DNA of 64,000 nt from Prorocentrum cordatum (lineage: Eukaryota; Sar; Dinophyceae; Prorocentrales; Prorocentraceae): positions 42,579 to 106,578 of the forward strand of contig CAUYUJ010018645.1 of the NCBI GenBank assembly GCA_963575745.1, read 5' to 3'. Of this stretch, positions 42,031-53,150 are shown piece after piece. Within the stretch, counting starts at the first letter, position 1. Each line of letters starts with the position of its first letter. Position numbers and translations under genes: made by a program. The notes under the pieces are model-generated. The model saw nothing but the letters and a program-made list of their open reading frames with translations. It ran no database searches and was not told the DNA's origin.

Positions 42031-42185
42031 GAAACGCGCTGAGGAGCACCGTGTCTCACCACCCACGGCTGCACACGAGTGCAGGTTGAGAAGCACCACG
42101 CGAATGCAGGCGGAGAAGAACCACGCGAATGCAGACGGCCAGGCTGAACAGCACCGTCACAGAGCAGGCTGCATCTCAGGGCTCC

Positions 42186-43025
42186 TCAAGCTCGCGCAGG
42201 CCAGCCCAGCGCCTGTCGGGCCTTCGCGCAGGCGAGTTTTGCCGCGGCAATCTTGTCTGCGAAGAATTCGTCGAAGGCCTTCGCGATCTGTTCTGGGGGG
42301 CCTGACTCGATGATGCTCCGGTTAGGCAAGCCGTGGCTCAAGAGCTGGCCGAAGCTCCAGGGCCGCGACAGGCTGACGTAGTAGGCCAGCCAAATGGACT
42401 CTTTCTTGAGTCCTGGCGGAAACGCCCAGTGCACGATGAAGCCTGGGCCCGCCGTCTTGCCCTACACACCATGCAGAGCGCCCTGCTTCTTAGGCAGCAC
42501 GGTCAACTGCGTCCTGGAGACCGCGATGGCTGGGCCATCCGCCGTTGCTTTGAACTTCCAGAGACGGGCCTGCGGGGCAATCGCGAGCACTCCACGCAGG
42601 TCAGGGCCGGCAGGCTGAGAAGCACTGCCAGCAGTCACCGGCGCGGCCTTCAAGAAGAGATCATCGCTGTCATCGATCTTGACATAGACGGCCTTGGGCA
42701 CGTAGCGGAGCACCGCAACACCATCCGAGACAACGGACGCGCGACCCTCCACCGGAGGCTCCAGAGCGCGCTGCTCTACGCCTACCACCTTGCCCGGCGT
42801 GCCGCGGACATACTTAGGCGGCAAGACGGACTCCGTCAGGATGACCTCCACGCCGAGGAAGAGCGGCAGCGGCCCCGGCATTTTTCCAGCAGCGCCGACG
42901 TTGGGCTCCGCGCGCATCTTGTCGAAGCCAGGCTTCGCGAGGCGCGCAGCTGGTCTGTCGACTGCCGGCACGTGGAAGAGCAGCTGGCCAGCATCGTGCG
43001 CATCAAGCTTGGCCTGCGCATGCAT
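42186..43025 (-). pseudogene. C-terminal end of the Helitron-like helicase
   Basis: One frame with an internal stop near 42462. It contains SWIVHWAF-like spacing (FIVHWAFPPG), then ESIWLAYYVSLSRPWSFGQL and LSHGLPNRSIIESGPPE, which resembles the terminal helicase motif (Y.. SR) and tail of PIF1-like proteins from Helitron-type elements. It follows the 42836-45301 frame after a frame change, so it is part of the same ancient protein. Ends with TGA at 42186-42188. Confidence 0.65.
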
Positions 43026-45301
43026 GGCGTAAGAGACGATGCGCCACTCAATTCATATGCCGACTCGTACCAGCCTCGGGCTGCACGCAACCGGTGGTCC
43101 CACTGGGGTTGCTGAGCGGCTTCGCTGGTGCTGGCAGCAGGATGACCAGCACCGCTGGAGCTAACGATCTCTGTTTTGAGGATCGCTTGCCAGCTCTCGT
43201 CAGAGATCTGTTGGCCGCCTGGAGCCCTCATGGCGTGAAGGACCTCGACCTGCAGCGGGTCTGCGAAGCGCTGCATCTGGACGAAGTCGACGACGAACTC
43301 GAAGTCGGCGAGCAACTTCCGAGCCTGTTGGCGCTCGTAGGGCTGGCCCGTGTGAGGCGCCAGCAGGATGGCGCTGGCGGGGACCGGCGGTAACTGGTAG
43401 AAGTCCCCGCAGAGGATATTCGCCGGCATGCGCCCCCGTGTCTCCTGCGGGAGCATGTACTTGGTAGAATCGAGGTTGTAGCGCAGCGCCCTGCCGTAGG
43501 TCGCGCGCAGTGCATCCGCGCGCAGCAAGGGCCCAAGCACAGCACCCAGCTCATCGATCACGTCGACGCCGAGTGCGCCTGCGAGGCGGTCGAGCTTGTT
43601 CTGCGTCTGCGAGGTCAAGCGCAGCCTGGCGGTCTGCAGGGAGTCCGACATGAGGATGCCGCTGGAGGAGAGCAGCGTCCTCCCGCGCGGGCCGAGGTTG
43701 TGGGCCGCGTGGTTGGACTGCGCTTTGGCGAGGTAGCCGTGCTCGCCGAAGTAGATGATGGCCATAGGCTCCACCACTTTGGAGAGGGTGCGTGTCTTGC
43801 CGACGCCGCCTCCTCCGAGCCAGATTGCTCCGTGGTTGCCAGTCGCGGACACCGCGGGGAGCAGATGCGCTGTCTTGTCTGGCCTGCCGTCGAAACGTTT
43901 CTGCAGGGACGGCGCGAACAACGCCACCGCGTCAATCTGCTCCTCCGCGCACTCTGCATCAGTGACCAACTTCCACGCAACAGCCGCCGGGCCCTGCATG
44001 GCCAAGAGCTGCGGCACGAGCTCCGGCTGCGCGTCCTCAGCAGCAGGCTGAGGAGCACCACTGGGTTGCCAATCGCCCCCAACATCGGGCAAGGTCTCTC
44101 CATCCGGACTCGCTTGCTTCTTCTGGAGCGCAATGCTCTGCCGCTGTAGGGCCAGCATGTCAAAGAAGCTGTCGCCCAGCCGCGTGCCCAGATGCCCCCG
44201 CGCGCCGCTGCTGGCTGGCTGCGCAAAGCTCGCCTGCAGCACGCCGCCGCACGCTCGGCCCAGGTTCTTCAGCTGCTTATCCGCGTAGCTGAGGCGGCTC
44301 TTCTGGCTCAAGCGCTGCAGTTGGTCTTGCTGCAGAGCCAGCTCGGTTGCTCTGGTGTGGCCCCGCAGCGGAAACATGGGGATCTCGGTAATTTCGGCGT
44401 CCTCAACTTCCTCCTCTACGTCGCTGCCACCGCCTCCGCCCGCGTCGACGAGCTCCAGCGGGACCAGGCCCTTGGGCCCTTCGGCATCGCTCGCGGAGTC
44501 CTCCTTCGCCTCCAGGTGCGCAGCCGCTGCCGGCCGAAGCTTAACCCGCGCCTCCGCCGCGAGGTCCACGGGCGCCAGCACGTCTCGCGCCGCGTACGCG
44601 CAGGACTCCGCCAAGGTGCACTGCTCCTCGTGCCATCGGCAGCGGCGGTTACTGAAGGCGAGGATGCGCCGGGCCGCCTCCACAGGCATACGCCGCGCCA
44701 GCTGGGCTCTTCCGAAGTTCGCTAGGCTGAGGAGCACCAGCTCGCCCTCCTCGAGGTTCGCCCGGGGTTCTTTCAGCTCGGAGAAGAGGGTCGCGTCCGC
44801 GAGCACGAGCCTCTTGCGGGCCAGGCGGCACCTGGAGTCCGCGCGCGCCGCCAGCACGTGGATCTCCGCGCACCGAAGTCGCCGCGCCCGCTCGAACGAG
44901 CGCGGGCGCACGGCAGGGCAGTCGCAATTCTTGAACATATGGCTGCACTGGGCAACGCTGCAACAAGCGAGGGGGCCCTCGCACGCCCAAGGCGTGAAGA
45001 GGAGGGCCTTGAAGAGCGAGTTCTGCTCTGGGTCCTGTGCCCAGGTCGGGCACTGGAAGCCGTCGATGGCGGGGGCGTCCATCCGCGTCAATTGGACCTC
45101 CTGCACGCACCGCGGAGCCATGGCGCAATGGTTCTCGAAGACGAAGAATCTCGGCCCAGAAGCTTCACCCGGCTCGGCTTCAGGACTCGGCGGACGTACA
45201 TCCTGTAGATGTAGTACGGCATGGTCTGCAGGCGAGGGCCCCTGTGGGCGTAGTTGTCGGCCGTGTTCGCGCCGGCGGTGCACGCCTGCATATCCTCGCA
45301 C
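42836..45301 (-). CDS. PIF1-like helicase core of the Helitron-like element
   Basis: 821 codons; protein-like from about residue 45 (FFVFENHCAMAPRCVQEV) to about 750, after which the frame has shifted. A Cys-containing linker (FKALLFTPW, CSVAQCSHMFKNCDC) precedes the helicase. Walker A is GGGGVGKTRT near residue 497, the Walker B-like motif is DVIDELG near 580, and motif III is CGDFYQLPPVP near 635. All are typical of SF1B PIF1 helicases. ATPase residues are intact, so decay is recent or restricted to frame breaks. A host PIF1 is a less likely reading because of the element-type linker and tail. Confidence 0.82.
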   Translation of the reverse strand: MRGYAGVHRRREHGRQLRPQGPSPADHAVLHLQDVRPPSPEAEPGEASGPRFFVFENHCAMAPRCVQEVQLTRMDAPAIDGFQCPTWAQDPEQNSLFKALLFTPWACEGPLACCSVAQCSHMFKNCDCPAVRPRSFERARRLRCAEIHVLAARADSRCRLARKRLVLADATLFSELKEPRANLEEGELVLLSLANFGRAQLARRMPVEAARRILAFSNRRCRWHEEQCTLAESCAYAARDVLAPVDLAAEARVKLRPAAAAHLEAKEDSASDAEGPKGLVPLELVDAGGGGGSDVEEEVEDAEITEIPMFPLRGHTRATELALQQDQLQRLSQKSRLSYADKQLKNLGRACGGVLQASFAQPASSGARGHLGTRLGDSFFDMLALQRQSIALQKKQASPDGETLPDVGGDWQPSGAPQPAAEDAQPELVPQLLAMQGPAAVAWKLVTDAECAEEQIDAVALFAPSLQKRFDGRPDKTAHLLPAVSATGNHGAIWLGGGGVGKTRTLSKVVEPMAIIYFGEHGYLAKAQSNHAAHNLGPRGRTLLSSSGILMSDSLQTARLRLTSQTQNKLDRLAGALGVDVIDELGAVLGPLLRADALRATYGRALRYNLDSTKYMLPQETRGRMPANILCGDFYQLPPVPASAILLAPHTGQPYERQQARKLLADFEFVVDFVQMQRFADPLQVEVLHAMRAPGGQQISDESWQAILKTEIVSSSGAGHPAASTSEAAQQPQWDHRLRAARGWYESAYELSGASSLTPCMRRPSLMRTMLASCSSTCRQSTDQLRASRSLASTRCARSPTSALLEKCRGRCRSSSAWRSS

Positions 45302-45966
45302 TCCGCGCCGCCAGCCTGCTCATCACCAGCAGGGGTCTCTCCAGGAGGCTGAGGAGCACCGCTCGTCCCATCTGCGGAATGCTCTTCCTCGTCCTCGGCG
45401 ACTGGGATCTGGACGCGGACTGCCTGCGTTGGCACCTGTTCATTCTGCTGCATCTCGCCCGCACCTTCGAGGTTCAGCAAGCGCTTGCACTGCTGGCAGG
45501 CCCACTGCAGCTGTCTCGCGAAGAGGCGCATATTGCGGTGCGACTGGAGGCAGTCGCCGCCTGCGAGGATGAGCAGCGCCACCTCCGTCGTGGAGAGCCA
45601 AAAGCACCGGTTCGCCATCGAGGCCAGCCGGATACAGAGTCGCCGAGCGCGGCGAGCGAGGTCCTCGGTCGCCTGGCGCCGCTTGGCCAGCGTCTGGTCC
45701 TCGCCATCAGCGCCGCCCTCACTGAGCACCTTGCGGGCCTCCTCCTCCTGCCCCTCCTTCTCCTGCTGTTCCAGACGCTGCACGCCGCCGAGCATGGACT
45801 GGAAGAGCGGCGCCATGGATTCCATCATCTCGCCTTGGTACTTGGCGATGTAGAAGTCCATGGAGAAAGCCTTCTGGAAAGCCGCTTGGAAGCTCTCCAC
45901 GACCGCCGCATCTTGTGGCTGCAAGGAGCCACAAACGTAGAGCCACTTTTTGCCGCCGCGGCGCAC
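45088..45966 (-). pseudogene. Middle region of the Helitron-like polyprotein
   Basis: Contains FYIAKYQGEMMESMAPLFQS, LASMANRCFWLS, LLILAGGDCLQSH and RQLQWACQQCKRLLN, a conserved-looking block that I associate with the region upstream of the helicase in algal Helitron-type proteins. It ends in MPYYIYRMYVRR and must shift frame near 45160-45185 to enter FFVFENHCAM of the helicase frame. It is in the same frame as the upstream fragment, separated by one TAG at 46057-46059. Confidence 0.6.
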
Positions 45967-46056
45967 TGCGTTTGCCGAGCCTGGGTTCTTCTTCGTGGCC
46001 GTCTTCTTGGCGAGCCTCCTGCGTTTGGCCGGCTGAGCAGGGGCGGGCGCAGGCGG

Positions 46057-46449
46057 CTATTCCTGGGCAGGCTGAGCAGCACCACCATCATCAACGTGGA
46101 TGTTTGCTTTGCTCAGGCCCTGACGAAACGCGCCGACTTCGCACGCAAAGAAGAGGTCAGCATCAGCGTCCTCGACGATCGTGGCGCACACCCGCCCAAA
46201 GTTGGCGCAGTGGGTGCTGGACCTCCTTCCGGACATCATTGGCTGCTCGAACCCGAAATTAAAGGAGGCGACCGTGAAAGACTCAGGCTGAGGAGTAGCG
46301 CGAGCAGGCGCGGCCGCAGACGCGCCTCGGCCCCTTCCCGCAGGCCGAGATGCACCGCGGGAGGCCGAATATGGGGACGAGTCTCGCGGCGAGGCGAAGG
46401 CCATTGCAATGTAGACTGCGCAGAACAGGCACATTGTGGCGAGGGGCAT
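46057..46449 (-). pseudogene. N-terminal fragment upstream of the Helitron-like protein, endonuclease-like
   Basis: 130 codons. It starts with a hydrophobic stretch (MCLFCAVYIAMAFA), then VASFNFGFEQPMM and DADLFFACEVG, a pattern resembling the first strands of endonuclease/exonuclease/phosphatase proteins (N, then E). Only the start of such a domain is present. The frame stops at TAG 46057-46059 and continues in phase into the 45966 frame, so it was fused to it or came from internal deletion. The assignment is weak. Confidence 0.4.
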
Positions 46450-46750
46450 TGGAATGTCGGAGACACGTTCTGGACAAAAGACGGCTATCAGAGGCAGAGG
46501 GGAAATTGGATTGCATTAAGAGTGCGGGAGGCTTCGAATGCCTCACTAATAGCGCTAAGAACACAAGGACGGCAAGCAAACGGTAGCCCGGGAATGGAGG
46601 TCTGGGAACTCGATGAACACGAAGTTTCCTACAGTTGGATCTGGGCATTCAAAATGTATCCTTGGAATGGACTTCTGGGAACTATGTGGCCCGGGAATGG
46701 AGTTCTGGGACGTCGACGAACACGAAGTGACCTACAGTTGGATCTGGGCA
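46450..46750. other. No gene; short internal repeat
   Basis: Two loose copies of gggaatggag.tctgggaa..cgatgaacacgaagt..cctacagttggatctggg at about 46585-46640 and 46690-46755. Confidence 0.55.
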
Positions 46751-46754
46751 CTAA

Positions 46755-47365
<611 letters not shown>

Positions 47366-47935
47366 AATTCCCCAAAGGGGTCGTCGGAGCCGCCAAAAGC
47401 GTTGAAGACCGAGGAAGAGAGGAGAAGGAAAGGACGGAGACGGAGGGCTCGGAGGCCCCTGGAGGGATGTGCCCATCCGAGGGAACGGTGCACCCCCCCC
47501 TCCCCGTCGTGAAAACGAAACACCAGCCGTGGCAACGACCCCCCCTATCCCCCCCCGCGACCTGAGTAGACCACCCAAGCCAGCGGGGAGCGTCATAGGG
47601 GGCGGGGGTTCTGACGTCGATGAAAGAAGAAGGAGGAGAGCGGGAGGCAAGGAACAGGCAGACGAAAGCCCTTTTAGGCTTTACCCGGCGCGTGGGCATG
47701 CCCTTTTTGGTTGGTGCGGGGGCAAGCCCGCGCGGTCGCCCGCAGGCGACAGGGCGCCCTGGCCCTCTTCGTGAGCGCGCAGGCGCGTGGCGTACTTCAT
47801 GCGCATGAGTGCCCGCTGAAGCGCCCCGCGGCACGACAGCGACGGTAAAAGGACAAATTCAGTGACGCTGGAGCCCGTAATGCGACGAGGAAGCTACAGA
47901 TGCATCTTCTGTGACACTGGAGCTCCACAGGACAA
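47366..47935. other. No gene recognised
   Basis: C-run near 47490-47555, otherwise mixed GC-rich sequence. Confidence 0.4.
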
Positions 47936-47939
47936 GTCA

Positions 47940-48204
47940 GCTCAGCCTGCCTCAGCCTCAGCCTGCAACAGCCTCAGTCTCAGCCTCAGCCTGCGTCAGT
48001 CTCAGCCTGCTGCGTTCCCGCGTACCCCTTCGGCCTCAGCCTGCCTCAGCCTCAGCCTGCATCAGCCTCAGCCTCAGCCTCAGCCTGCCTCAGCCTCAGC
48101 CTGCTGCGCTCACGCATACCCCTGCGGCCTCAGCCTGCATCAGCCTCAGCCTGCATCAGCCTCAGCCTCAGCCTCAGCCTCAGCCTGCCTCAGCCTCAGC
48201 CGCA
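47940..48204. repeat. (CAGCCT)n hexanucleotide-derived array
   Basis: cagcct units with gcatcagcct, gcctcagcct variants and two copies of tgctgcg.tc.cgc.tacccc. Confidence 0.9.
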
Positions 48205-48516
48205 CCTCCGATGGCGCCGAGGTGGCTCCCGTGCGTACCTGCACCCACGGAACTCCCCTCCGATGGCGCCGAGGTGGCTCCCGTGCGTACCTGCGCGCAC
48301 GGAACGCTTCTCCGATGGCGCCGAGGTGGTTCCCGTGCGTACTTGCACGCACGGAACGCCCCTCCGATGGCGCCGAGGTGGCTCCCGTGCGTACCTGCAC
48401 GCACGGAACGCACCTCCGATGGCGCCGAGGTGGCTCCCGTGCGTGCCTGCACGCACCGAACGCACCTCCGATGGCGCCGAGGTGGCCCCCGTGCGTACCT
48501 GCACGCACGGAATGAG
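48205..48516. repeat. 52-bp tandem repeat, 6 copies
   Basis: Core ctccgatggcgccgaggtgg followed by ctcccgtgcgtacctgcac. Exact period 52 from 48207. Not a multiple of three, so the open frames cannot reflect a protein repeat. Confidence 0.93.
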
Positions 48517-48744
48517 CTCCGCCGGATTCTCCAGTTTCTGCCGGCTTCCGCCCGGACCCCCCTGGAGTGCATGATGCTCTCTTTTGACCCTACTAGAAAC
48601 CTATCAGCACAAGCTGTTAGGTAAAAAAGGACGAGCAGTCATAATCATCGGAGAGATACGACGACAAGGAATGTGAAGACTGGGCGTCCAAGCCATGCCA
48701 AAAAGACCGCCGTGTCGGGTGTCAAAATCTTTCAGGCTTTCGCG

Positions 48745-49125
48745 TTTTCGGCTCCCCGACGCTCCAAGACGGCCCAAGAGGCCCCCAAAATCGCCCCAAG
48801 ACGGCCCAGGAAGCCCCCAAGACGGGCCCAAGACGGCCCAAGAGGGCCCCAAGACGGCCCCAGAGGCCTCCAAGACGGCCCAAGAAGCCCCCAAGACGGC
48901 TCCAAGAGGGGGCCCAGACGGGGGGACCCGAACGGAAATTTCGAACCCTCAGCCTCCAGAAGCCTCCAGGATACCCTGAGAGGCCTCCGAAAAGCTCCAA
49001 GAAGCCCCAAGAGTCCCCAAGAGGCCCCCAAGCGGCCCGAGACAGACCCCAAGAGGCCCCAAAACGGCCCCCAAGAGGCCTCAAAAGTGCTTCCAAGAGG
49101 CCCCCGAGAAGCCTACCACGAGATC
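48745..49125. repeat. CCAAGACGGCC-type tract, plus orientation
   Basis: ccaagacggcc, ccaagaggcc and aagcccccaagac words fill the interval without a fixed period. Confidence 0.85.
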
Positions 49126-49189
49126 CCAACGAACACTCAACAGACCTTTAACCCAGAACTCAGGCACGGTGGCGGGATGGGCCGAAGGC

Positions 49190-51390
49190 CATTAAACCTG
49201 CTTGGCACGGGGACGCGTTTCTTGTTTGGGAGGGGGCGGTCGGGTCGCGTTGCGTTTTCCGCGTTTGAGCTGCCAGTTTTCCAGAACCCCGCGTTTTCCT
49301 TGCGTGGACCGCTCGTTGTCCACGCGTTGCAGCCCGTCCCTGTGCCCTGGCGCCAAGAACATATTACGCCGCAGCTCTCTGTTGGGAGCTTTGGTCTTAT
49401 CAGCTCGAGTATGTCACCGCTCGCTCTTGGGAGCCGCGGTGCTAAGAGCCTCTGGGAGTATGTTGTGCCTCTTGGGGGGCTCTTGGGGAGCCTCTGGGGT
49501 GCCTCTTGGGGACCTTGTGAAGCTTTTCGGGGGCCTCTTGGGGCCTCCTGGGAGCTTTTGGGCTGCGGGGGTGAAGGGACTAGGCTGCCTTTGGCCGTCT
49601 TTGGGCTCTCTTGGGGGCCGTTTGGGGCCTTTTTGGGGCCGTCCTGGCGCCGTCTTGGGCCGTCTTGGCGCCGTTTGGGCCGTCGTGGCGCCCTCTTGGG
49701 CAGTGTTGGGGCCTTCTTGGGGGCCTCTTCGGCCTTTTTGGGGCGCTCTCGGGGGCCTCTTGGACAGTTTTGGACGCCTCTTGGCCCGTCTTGGCGCCCT
49801 CTTGGGCTATTTTGGGGGCTTCTTGGGAACATCTTGGGCCGTCTTGGGGCGGTCTTGGGGGCCTCGTGGACCGCCCTCAACGACATGAAAGGCGAAAAGC
49901 CGTCATGCTAAACATGCACGTTTTCCGTGAAAAAAAAACCAAATGGTTTGGGCCTCTTGGGGCCCCCTTGGGACGCCTCGTGGGCGCCTCATGGGGCGTC
50001 GTGGAGGCAACTTGGGACGTCTTGGGGCCGCCTTGGGCGGTCTTGGGCTCTCTTGGAGCGCTCTTGGGCCGCCTTGGGCGCTTCTTGGGCCGTTTTGGGC
50101 CGTCTTGGGCGCCGTCTTGGCCGCTTCTTGGGCTGTCTTAGGCGCCTAAGACGGCCCAAGAAGCGCCCAAGAAGCGTTTTCCGATGATGTCTCGAGCGAA
50201 ATGCTGTTTTAAGCCCCGAAGGCCGTCCTACTCGATAAAAAACTAGGCGGGAGGGCAATTAGACCTGCTTGGCACGGGGACGGAAAGCGCACTTACTTTC
50301 AGAGCGCACGAGATCGCTGGCTCGTCCGCTCTTACACCTCTTATTGACTCCCTTCCGCTCGCTCTTGTCCTATGCCAGCCTCGGAGAGTCGCGGAGCTTT
50401 CTCTGAGCGCGTTTCTTGTGTTGGAGGGGCGGTCGGGTCGCGTTGCGTTTTCCGCGTTTGGGCTGCCAGCTTTCCAGAACCCCGCGTTTTCCTTGCGTGG
50501 ACCGCTCGTTGTCCACGCGTTGCAGCCCGTCCCTGTGCCCTGGCGTCAAGAACTTATTACGCCGCAGCTCTCTGTTGGGAGCTTTGGTCTTATCAGCTCG
50601 ATTACGTCACCGCTCGCTCTTGGGAACCGTGGTGCTGAGAGCCTATGGGGATATTTTGGGCCTCTTGGGGGGCTCTTGGGGAGCCTCTTGGGTGCCTCTT
50701 GGGGACCTTGTGAAGCTTTTCGGCGACCTCTTGGGGCTTCTGGGCTGCGGGGGTGAAGGGACTAGGCTGCCTTTGGCCGTCTTTGGGCTCTCTTGGGGGC
50801 ATTGTGGGGCCTTCTTGGGGCCGTCCTGGCGCCGTCTTGGGCCGTCTTGGCGCCTCTTGGGCCGTCTTGGCGCCCTCTTGGGCCGTTTTGGGGCCTTATT
50901 GGGGGCCTCTTCGGCCTTCTTGGGGCGTTCTTCGGAGCCTCTTGGACAGTCTTGGACGCCTCGTGGCCCGTCTCGGTGCCCTCTTGGGCTATTTTGGGGG
51001 CCGTCTTGGGGCGGTCTTGGGGGCCTTTTGGACCGTCTTCAACGCCGTGAAAAGCGAAAAGCCGTGTATGCTAAAAATGCACGGGGGCCCTCTTGGGACG
51101 CCTCGTGGGCGCCCCCTGGGGCGTCGTGGAGGCAACTTGGGACGTCTTGGGGCCGCCTTGGGCGGTCTTGGGCTCTCTTGGAGCGCTCTTGGACCGTCTT
51201 GGGCGCTTATTGGGCCGTCTTGGGCCGTCTTGGGCGCCGTCTTGGCCGCTTCTTGGGCTGTCTCAGGCGCCTGCGACGGCCCAAGAAGCGCCCAAGAAGC
51301 GTTTTCCGATGATGTCTCGAGCGAAACGCTGTTTTTAAGCCCCGAAGGCCGTCCTACTCGATAAAAAAACGAGGCGGGAGGGCAATTAGA
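49190..51390. repeat. Direct duplication of a 1.1-1.2 kb block
   Basis: Copy 1 (about 49190-50250) and copy 2 (about 50270-51375) share tgcttggcacgggg, ggtcgggtcgcgttgcgttt (49234 and about 50425), a GGCCGTCTTGG-type tract in inverted orientation, a terminal palindrome and cgaaggccgtcctactcgat. Spacings of shared landmarks are 1191 at the left and 1125 at the right. No gene. Confidence 0.82.
50122..50165. other. Near-perfect palindrome at the end of block copy 1
   Basis: Arms cttcttgggctgtcttaggc and its reverse complement with one mismatch, no spacer, extending two more bases on each side. The same structure with two mismatches is at 51249-51288 in copy 2. Confidence 0.85.
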
Positions 51391-51396
51391 TCCGGG

Positions 51397-51575
51397 TCTG
51401 GCGATGCCACCCCCCTCGAACTCCCCCAAATCAAATTTCTTCCGACTAACGGACCGCACACTAACGCGCGCTTTCCGTCATCCGGGCCTCGCGACGCCAC
51501 CCCCCTCGAACTCCCCCAGGTCCAATTTCTTCCGACTAACGGACCGCACGCTGACGCGCGCTTTTTGGCCATCGC
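51397..51575. repeat. Tandem duplicate of about 90 bp
   Basis: Two copies of ccacccccctcgaactcccc and atttcttccgactaacggac, followed by acgcgcgctttc or acgcgcgctttt. The last word occurs again at about 57503, before the 57.5-60.1 kb array. Confidence 0.85.
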
Positions 51576-51915
51576 TACCCCCCATCAGCTTGGAAGTCTA
51601 GCTCGGTTCAGAAGTTTCAACCACAAATGCGGCGCGTGGTCTCTCTTGGACGAGACCCCGAGGCCCGAAAAGGCGAGGAAAGCAAAGCAGACGCATCAAC
51701 GTGGGCACGCTGTCCGCTCGTCCCGCCTCTGCAGGGACGCAGTCGGCAGTGACGTGCCGCCGCCACCCCTGCGGCGGCGCACGGCTGCGCCCAGGAACCG
51801 GGAAAAAAAAACTACCATGGACTCCAGCCTGGGAGCGACGCCGGTGAACGCAACAGCCAAGGAAGAAGACGAGGAGGAGGAGGAGGAGGAGGAGGAGGAG
51901 GAGGAGCGCTACGTG
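51576..51915. other. No gene recognised; GGA run at its end
   Basis: Ends in a gag run at about 51875-51905. Confidence 0.45.
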
Positions 51916-51919
51916 CCGG

Positions 51920-52245
51920 CAAGTGCAGCATTGGAAGATTCCCGATTTGTTGCGCTGGATTTGGCTCAAGATCCGCGGCAAGTGCAGCATTGGAAGATAC
52001 ACTATTTGTTGCGCTGGATTTGGCTCGAGATCCGCGTTGCGACACCTCGGCCGCACTGCACAAGCCACGGCCGCCGTCACGGCACAATCTGTATGTTCCT
52101 GCTTGCGGCATCGGTTACGACAAAGTCCGCCTATTCTTAGCAACAGCTCAGCGCTGCGACACTTCGGCCGCATTTCACAAAGCCACGGCCGCCGTCGCGA
52201 CAGGATCTGTCATTTTCCCTGCTGGCGGCATCCGCTACTACAGAA
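51920..52245. repeat. Two short duplications (about 63 bp and about 120 bp)
   Basis: ttgttgcgctggatttggct occurs twice (about 51947 and 52010). gcgacac.tcggccgca followed by caaagccacggccgccgtc occurs near 52036 and 52157. A 189-codon plus frame crosses them without a recognisable domain. Confidence 0.75.
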
Positions 52246-52409
52246 ACCACGTATTCTTGCTCCGGGGGGAGGGGAGATGGAGGAGGGAGAACTGCACGAA
52301 CATAAACTCCGCACTGGCTGTCAGCTGCATCCCCGTCACCGGCAAGGCTCCCCACCCTTGCCCCCGTGCCGCCATGGCCTCAACTCTGCTCCGTGGTGGA
52401 ACTACCTGC

Positions 52410-53150
52410 TCACTTCTTTTTGGGTTTCTTACTCGACCCTTGGCTGGACGAACCTCCGCGGAAGACCATCGCCTCGATCTCCTCGGCGACTTTCGCCCGC
52501 GGAGCGTGGTCGTAGTCCAGGGCGAGGCTGGCCGCCTTCATGCAACTGCTCTCCCGTAGCACGAAGAAGCTGGCCATGAGCTCCTGCATGCTGTTCGCCG
52601 CGAAGATCCACTTGTGAATTTCCTTGTCGTTCTCATTGGTTTCGATGCGGAAGCACCTGGTGGCTGGGAAGCGCGCCCCCATGTTCTTCGCCGCCTGGGC
52701 GAAGCGACCGAGCGCGTCGAGGGCCTGGAGCGCCTCCTCCGCTCGATGGCCCTGAGCGGCTGCCGCGAGCACCTCCTCCTTGTTCTTCTGGTGCAACGCA
52801 TTCACGGAGTGGATGAGCGACCGGAGATAAGCATCGGGTTTCTTGCCCAAGGGATTGCCCTTGCACTGCTGCCCCTGGTCCTTGGCCTGCCCCCGGACCA
52901 CCTTCCCCTTGGACGCGCACTCGTCCACCGCTCCGTCGAGGCTGCGTGCGAACTCGCTGTCCCTCGCCACTGTCACCACCACGTTCTCGTCGTGGATGTC
53001 TCCCCTGATGTGATCTTCGCGTTGTAGAAGAAGCTTCGCCATCAACTTGTTCAACTTGCGGATATCGCTGCTGTCCTCGTCGGCCGGCGACGCCGCGGCA
53101 GCCTCGGCCGGGCGCTTGACGGAGGTCGGGGCCCCCAGGGCGCCGAACAT
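52410..53150 (-). CDS. C-terminal region of the LINE or a separate small protein
   Basis: About 246 codons from Met at 53150 (MFGALGAPTSVKRPAEA) to the stop after SSKKPKKK. Composition is protein-like: an acidic start, a helical middle (LNKLMAKLLLQ, SEFARSLDGAV, ALHQKNKEEVLAAA) and a basic Lys-rich end. It starts where the RT-finger frame loses sense, so the likeliest reading is that it is the displaced tail of the LINE polyprotein; an independent gag-like protein is the alternative. No family recognised. The frame is open further up to 53639, but that part is antisense-like. Confidence 0.55.
   Translation of the reverse strand: MFGALGAPTSVKRPAEAAAASPADEDSSDIRKLNKLMAKLLLQREDHIRGDIHDENVVVTVARDSEFARSLDGAVDECASKGKVVRGQAKDQGQQCKGNPLGKKPDAYLRSLIHSVNALHQKNKEEVLAAAAQGHRAEEALQALDALGRFAQAAKNMGARFPATRCFRIETNENDKEIHKWIFAANSMQELMASFFVLRESSCMKAASLALDYDHAPRAKVAEEIEAMVFRGGSSSQGSSKKPKKK

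Larger units (their letters stand above)
42186..46449 (-). mobile_element. Helitron-like element remnant with a PIF1-type helicase
   Basis: On the minus strand, in order: an endonuclease-like N-terminal fragment (46449-46057), a Gln/Glu-rich middle region (45966-45160), the helicase (45185 to about 43050) and a C-terminal helicase end (about 43025-42186). The pieces are split by a stop at 46057-46059, a frameshift near 45160-45185, a frame change near 43030-43080 and a stop near 42462. No Rep HUH motif is recognised. I could not confirm Helitron termini. Confidence 0.75.

Noticed and set aside
42836-45301. Host PIF1 helicase gene
   Set aside because: The upstream linker and middle region and the C-terminal tail fit mobile-element helicases, and the gene is broken by stops and frame changes.
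48205-48516. Repeat protein with a Pro/Arg-rich unit
   Set aside because: The DNA period is 52 bp, not a multiple of three, so a protein repeat would change frame in each unit.
51955-51970. Possible dinoflagellate spliced-leader relic (tttggctcaag)
   Set aside because: Only 11 bases match the end of the spliced leader, the base before does not fit, and the neighbouring repeat copy has ttggctcgag, so it is part of a local duplication.
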